From assembly GCA_027623585.1 (NCBI GenBank), contig JAQBVK010000092.1, positions 1 through 8,714 on the forward strand: 8,714 nt of DNA, given 5' to 3'. The translations under genes and the position numbers were made by a program. The notes beneath the pieces were generated by a model. It saw nothing but the letters and a program-made list of their open reading frames with translations. It did not search any database and had not been told where the DNA came from. Positions 7,801 through 8,714 of the stretch are shown in pieces (within the stretch, counting starts at the first letter, position 1; the number at the start of each line of letters is the position of its first letter). Source of the DNA: Planctomycetota bacterium. GTDB taxonomy: Bacteria; Planctomycetota; UBA1135.

Positions 7801-8676
7801 TCAGAGCGGGTCGGCATGCACCGTCACCGCCGCATTTCGCAACGCGCGTTCGATGCCGACGCGCACCTGCTCGCCGAGGTCGTGCGCTTCGACGAAACTC
7901 ATCGCGCGGTCCAGGTCTAGGTGTAGTTCCAGGAAGATGTCAGTGCCGCTACGACGCGAGCGCAAGTCATGGAAGCCGGCCACGCGTGGCGCGAACGCCG
8001 ACACCGCGCGCAGCACCGCGACCGCTTCGTCGGCGCGGAGCCCGCGGTCCATCAAGGTCTCCATTGATTTCAGGAAGATCCGCCGCGCCGTGTTCAGGAT
8101 CATCAAGGCAATGCCCATGCCCACGGCTAGGTCCGGCCACGGCGCGCCATCCAGCATCCATGACAACACCAAGCCGACCGCGACCGATCCGTTGATCAGC
8201 AAATCCGAGGTGTAGTGATGCGAGTCGGCTTCGAGCGCGGGTGAGCCGGTGAGGCGCGCGGTGCGTCGCAGATTGCGGACCAGCCACAGCGTGGCGGCAC
8301 TCGACACCACCATCACGGCGATGCCCGCCCACTCGGCTCGAAGCTGCGCTTCATCTTGATGGACGAATCGCGTCACGGTGTGCGCGACGAATCCGAGGCC
8401 CGCGATCAGCACCACCAGAGACTGGAACAGGGAAGCAAGGCCCTCGGCCTTGCCGTGGCCCCACGGGTGCCCCGCGTCGGCCGGGCGCTCGGCAGCGAGG
8501 ACCGCCCACAGCACCAGCAAGGACGCGAGTACGTCGAACACCGAGTCGAGCGCGCTGCCGAGGACGCCGCTGGAACCCGTGAACGCCCAGGTCACGACCT
8601 TGAGCGCCACCAGCGCTAGCACCACCTTGACGGTGTTGCGCGCAGCGCGGGAGCGGCGCGAGGAGGCGGCGGTCAC
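7801..8676 (-). CDS. Cation diffusion facilitator, YiiP/FieF-like (Zn2+/Fe2+/Cd2+ efflux)
   Basis: A 291-residue CDF-family transporter that exports divalent metal, usually Zn2+, in exchange for H+ across the inner membrane as a homodimer. Six transmembrane helices are visible in about residues 16-195. The transport site is intact and of the YiiP type: Asp44 and Asp48 in TM2 (LDSVFD), His154 and Asp158 in TM5 (HYTSD). The family's GHPWGHGKAE segment is at 69-78. The C-terminal cytoplasmic domain (about 205-291) keeps the YiiP binuclear zinc-site residues: His252 (ELHLD), His265 (EAHD), and His287 and Asp289 (VHADP). The start is GTG at 8676. No Met occurs in a suitable place, and the GTG overlaps the stop of an upstream reading frame (GTGA), which supports it. 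Zn2+ is the likely main substrate; Fe2+ or Cd2+ are also plausible. No metal-responsive regulator is visible nearby. Confidence 0.95.
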   Translation of the reverse strand: MTAASSRRSRAARNTVKVVLALVALKVVTWAFTGSSGVLGSALDSVFDVLASLLVLWAVLAAERPADAGHPWGHGKAEGLASLFQSLVVLIAGLGFVAHTVTRFVHQDEAQLRAEWAGIAVMVVSSAATLWLVRNLRRTARLTGSPALEADSHHYTSDLLINGSVAVGLVLSWMLDGAPWPDLAVGMGIALMILNTARRIFLKSMETLMDRGLRADEAVAVLRAVSAFAPRVAGFHDLRSRRSGTDIFLELHLDLDRAMSFVEAHDLGEQVRVGIERALRNAAVTVHADPL

Positions 8677-8714
8677 GACAATTCGGGAAGGAAACGAGTC
8701 TTCCGGCCGACCAT
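8673..8714 (-). CDS. C-terminal fragment of an upstream gene
   Basis: On the minus strand a reading frame is open from the window edge to a TGA at 8673-8675, which overlaps the CDF start as GTGA. It encodes MVGRKTRFLPELS. The terminal ATG is probably an internal codon of a longer gene outside the window, although a short leader peptide cannot be excluded. The overlap mirrors the GTGA junction at 4401-4404 and suggests that the CDF gene is not first in its operon. No function can be assigned. Confidence 0.5.
   Translation of the reverse strand: MVGRKTRFLPELS

Overview
The window is a compact, high-GC stretch of bacterial chromosome (roughly two-thirds G+C by eye) holding nine complete genes and one fragment. 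All are on the minus strand except one FHA-domain gene. I see no RNA gene, insertion sequence, CRISPR array or prophage gene. The content (a K+-dependent membrane pyrophosphatase, a tail-anchored FHA protein, an ABC exporter pair of unusual build, a divergent isocitrate/isopropylmalate-type dehydrogenase) would suit a Planctomycetota-like or other deep-branching Gram-negative lineage. That assignment is an inference from gene flavour only; Myxococcota, Acidobacteriota or a similar high-GC phylum is also possible.

Reading the minus strand in the direction of transcription (right to left), the right-hand block starts with the last codons of an unknown gene at the window edge. A YiiP-like zinc/iron cation diffusion facilitator follows, coupled to it by a GTGA overlap. 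Then come an NAD-type isocitrate/isopropylmalate-family dehydrogenase (30-base gap) and a GT4-like glycosyltransferase (10-base gap). The spacing suggests one operon, although the functions (metal efflux, central or amino-acid metabolism, glycan synthesis) do not form an obvious pathway. The glycosyltransferase ends tail to tail with the plus-strand FHA gene, and their stop codons interlock.

The left-hand block starts back to back with the FHA gene across a 37-base gap. It runs ABC ATPase, six-TM permease with a large non-membrane insert, small secreted or anchored protein, and DedA/VTT membrane protein. These four genes are joined by 1- or 4-base start/stop overlaps and are probably translationally coupled. 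After a 66-base spacer comes hppA, an ion-pumping membrane pyrophosphatase. The sequence supports a short ABC-export cassette plus DedA as one unit; whether hppA is co-transcribed is open.

The most interesting points are: the ABC ATPase lacks its H-loop histidine and has a degenerate signature motif; the dehydrogenase combines eukaryotic-type IDH substrate features with an IPMDH-like, NAD-type cofactor loop that has lost its histidine; and the pyrophosphatase carries the residue pattern of K+-dependent, possibly Na+-pumping enzymes. I found no convincing evidence of a wholly new multi-gene system. The four-gene ABC/DedA cassette is the best candidate for something undescribed.
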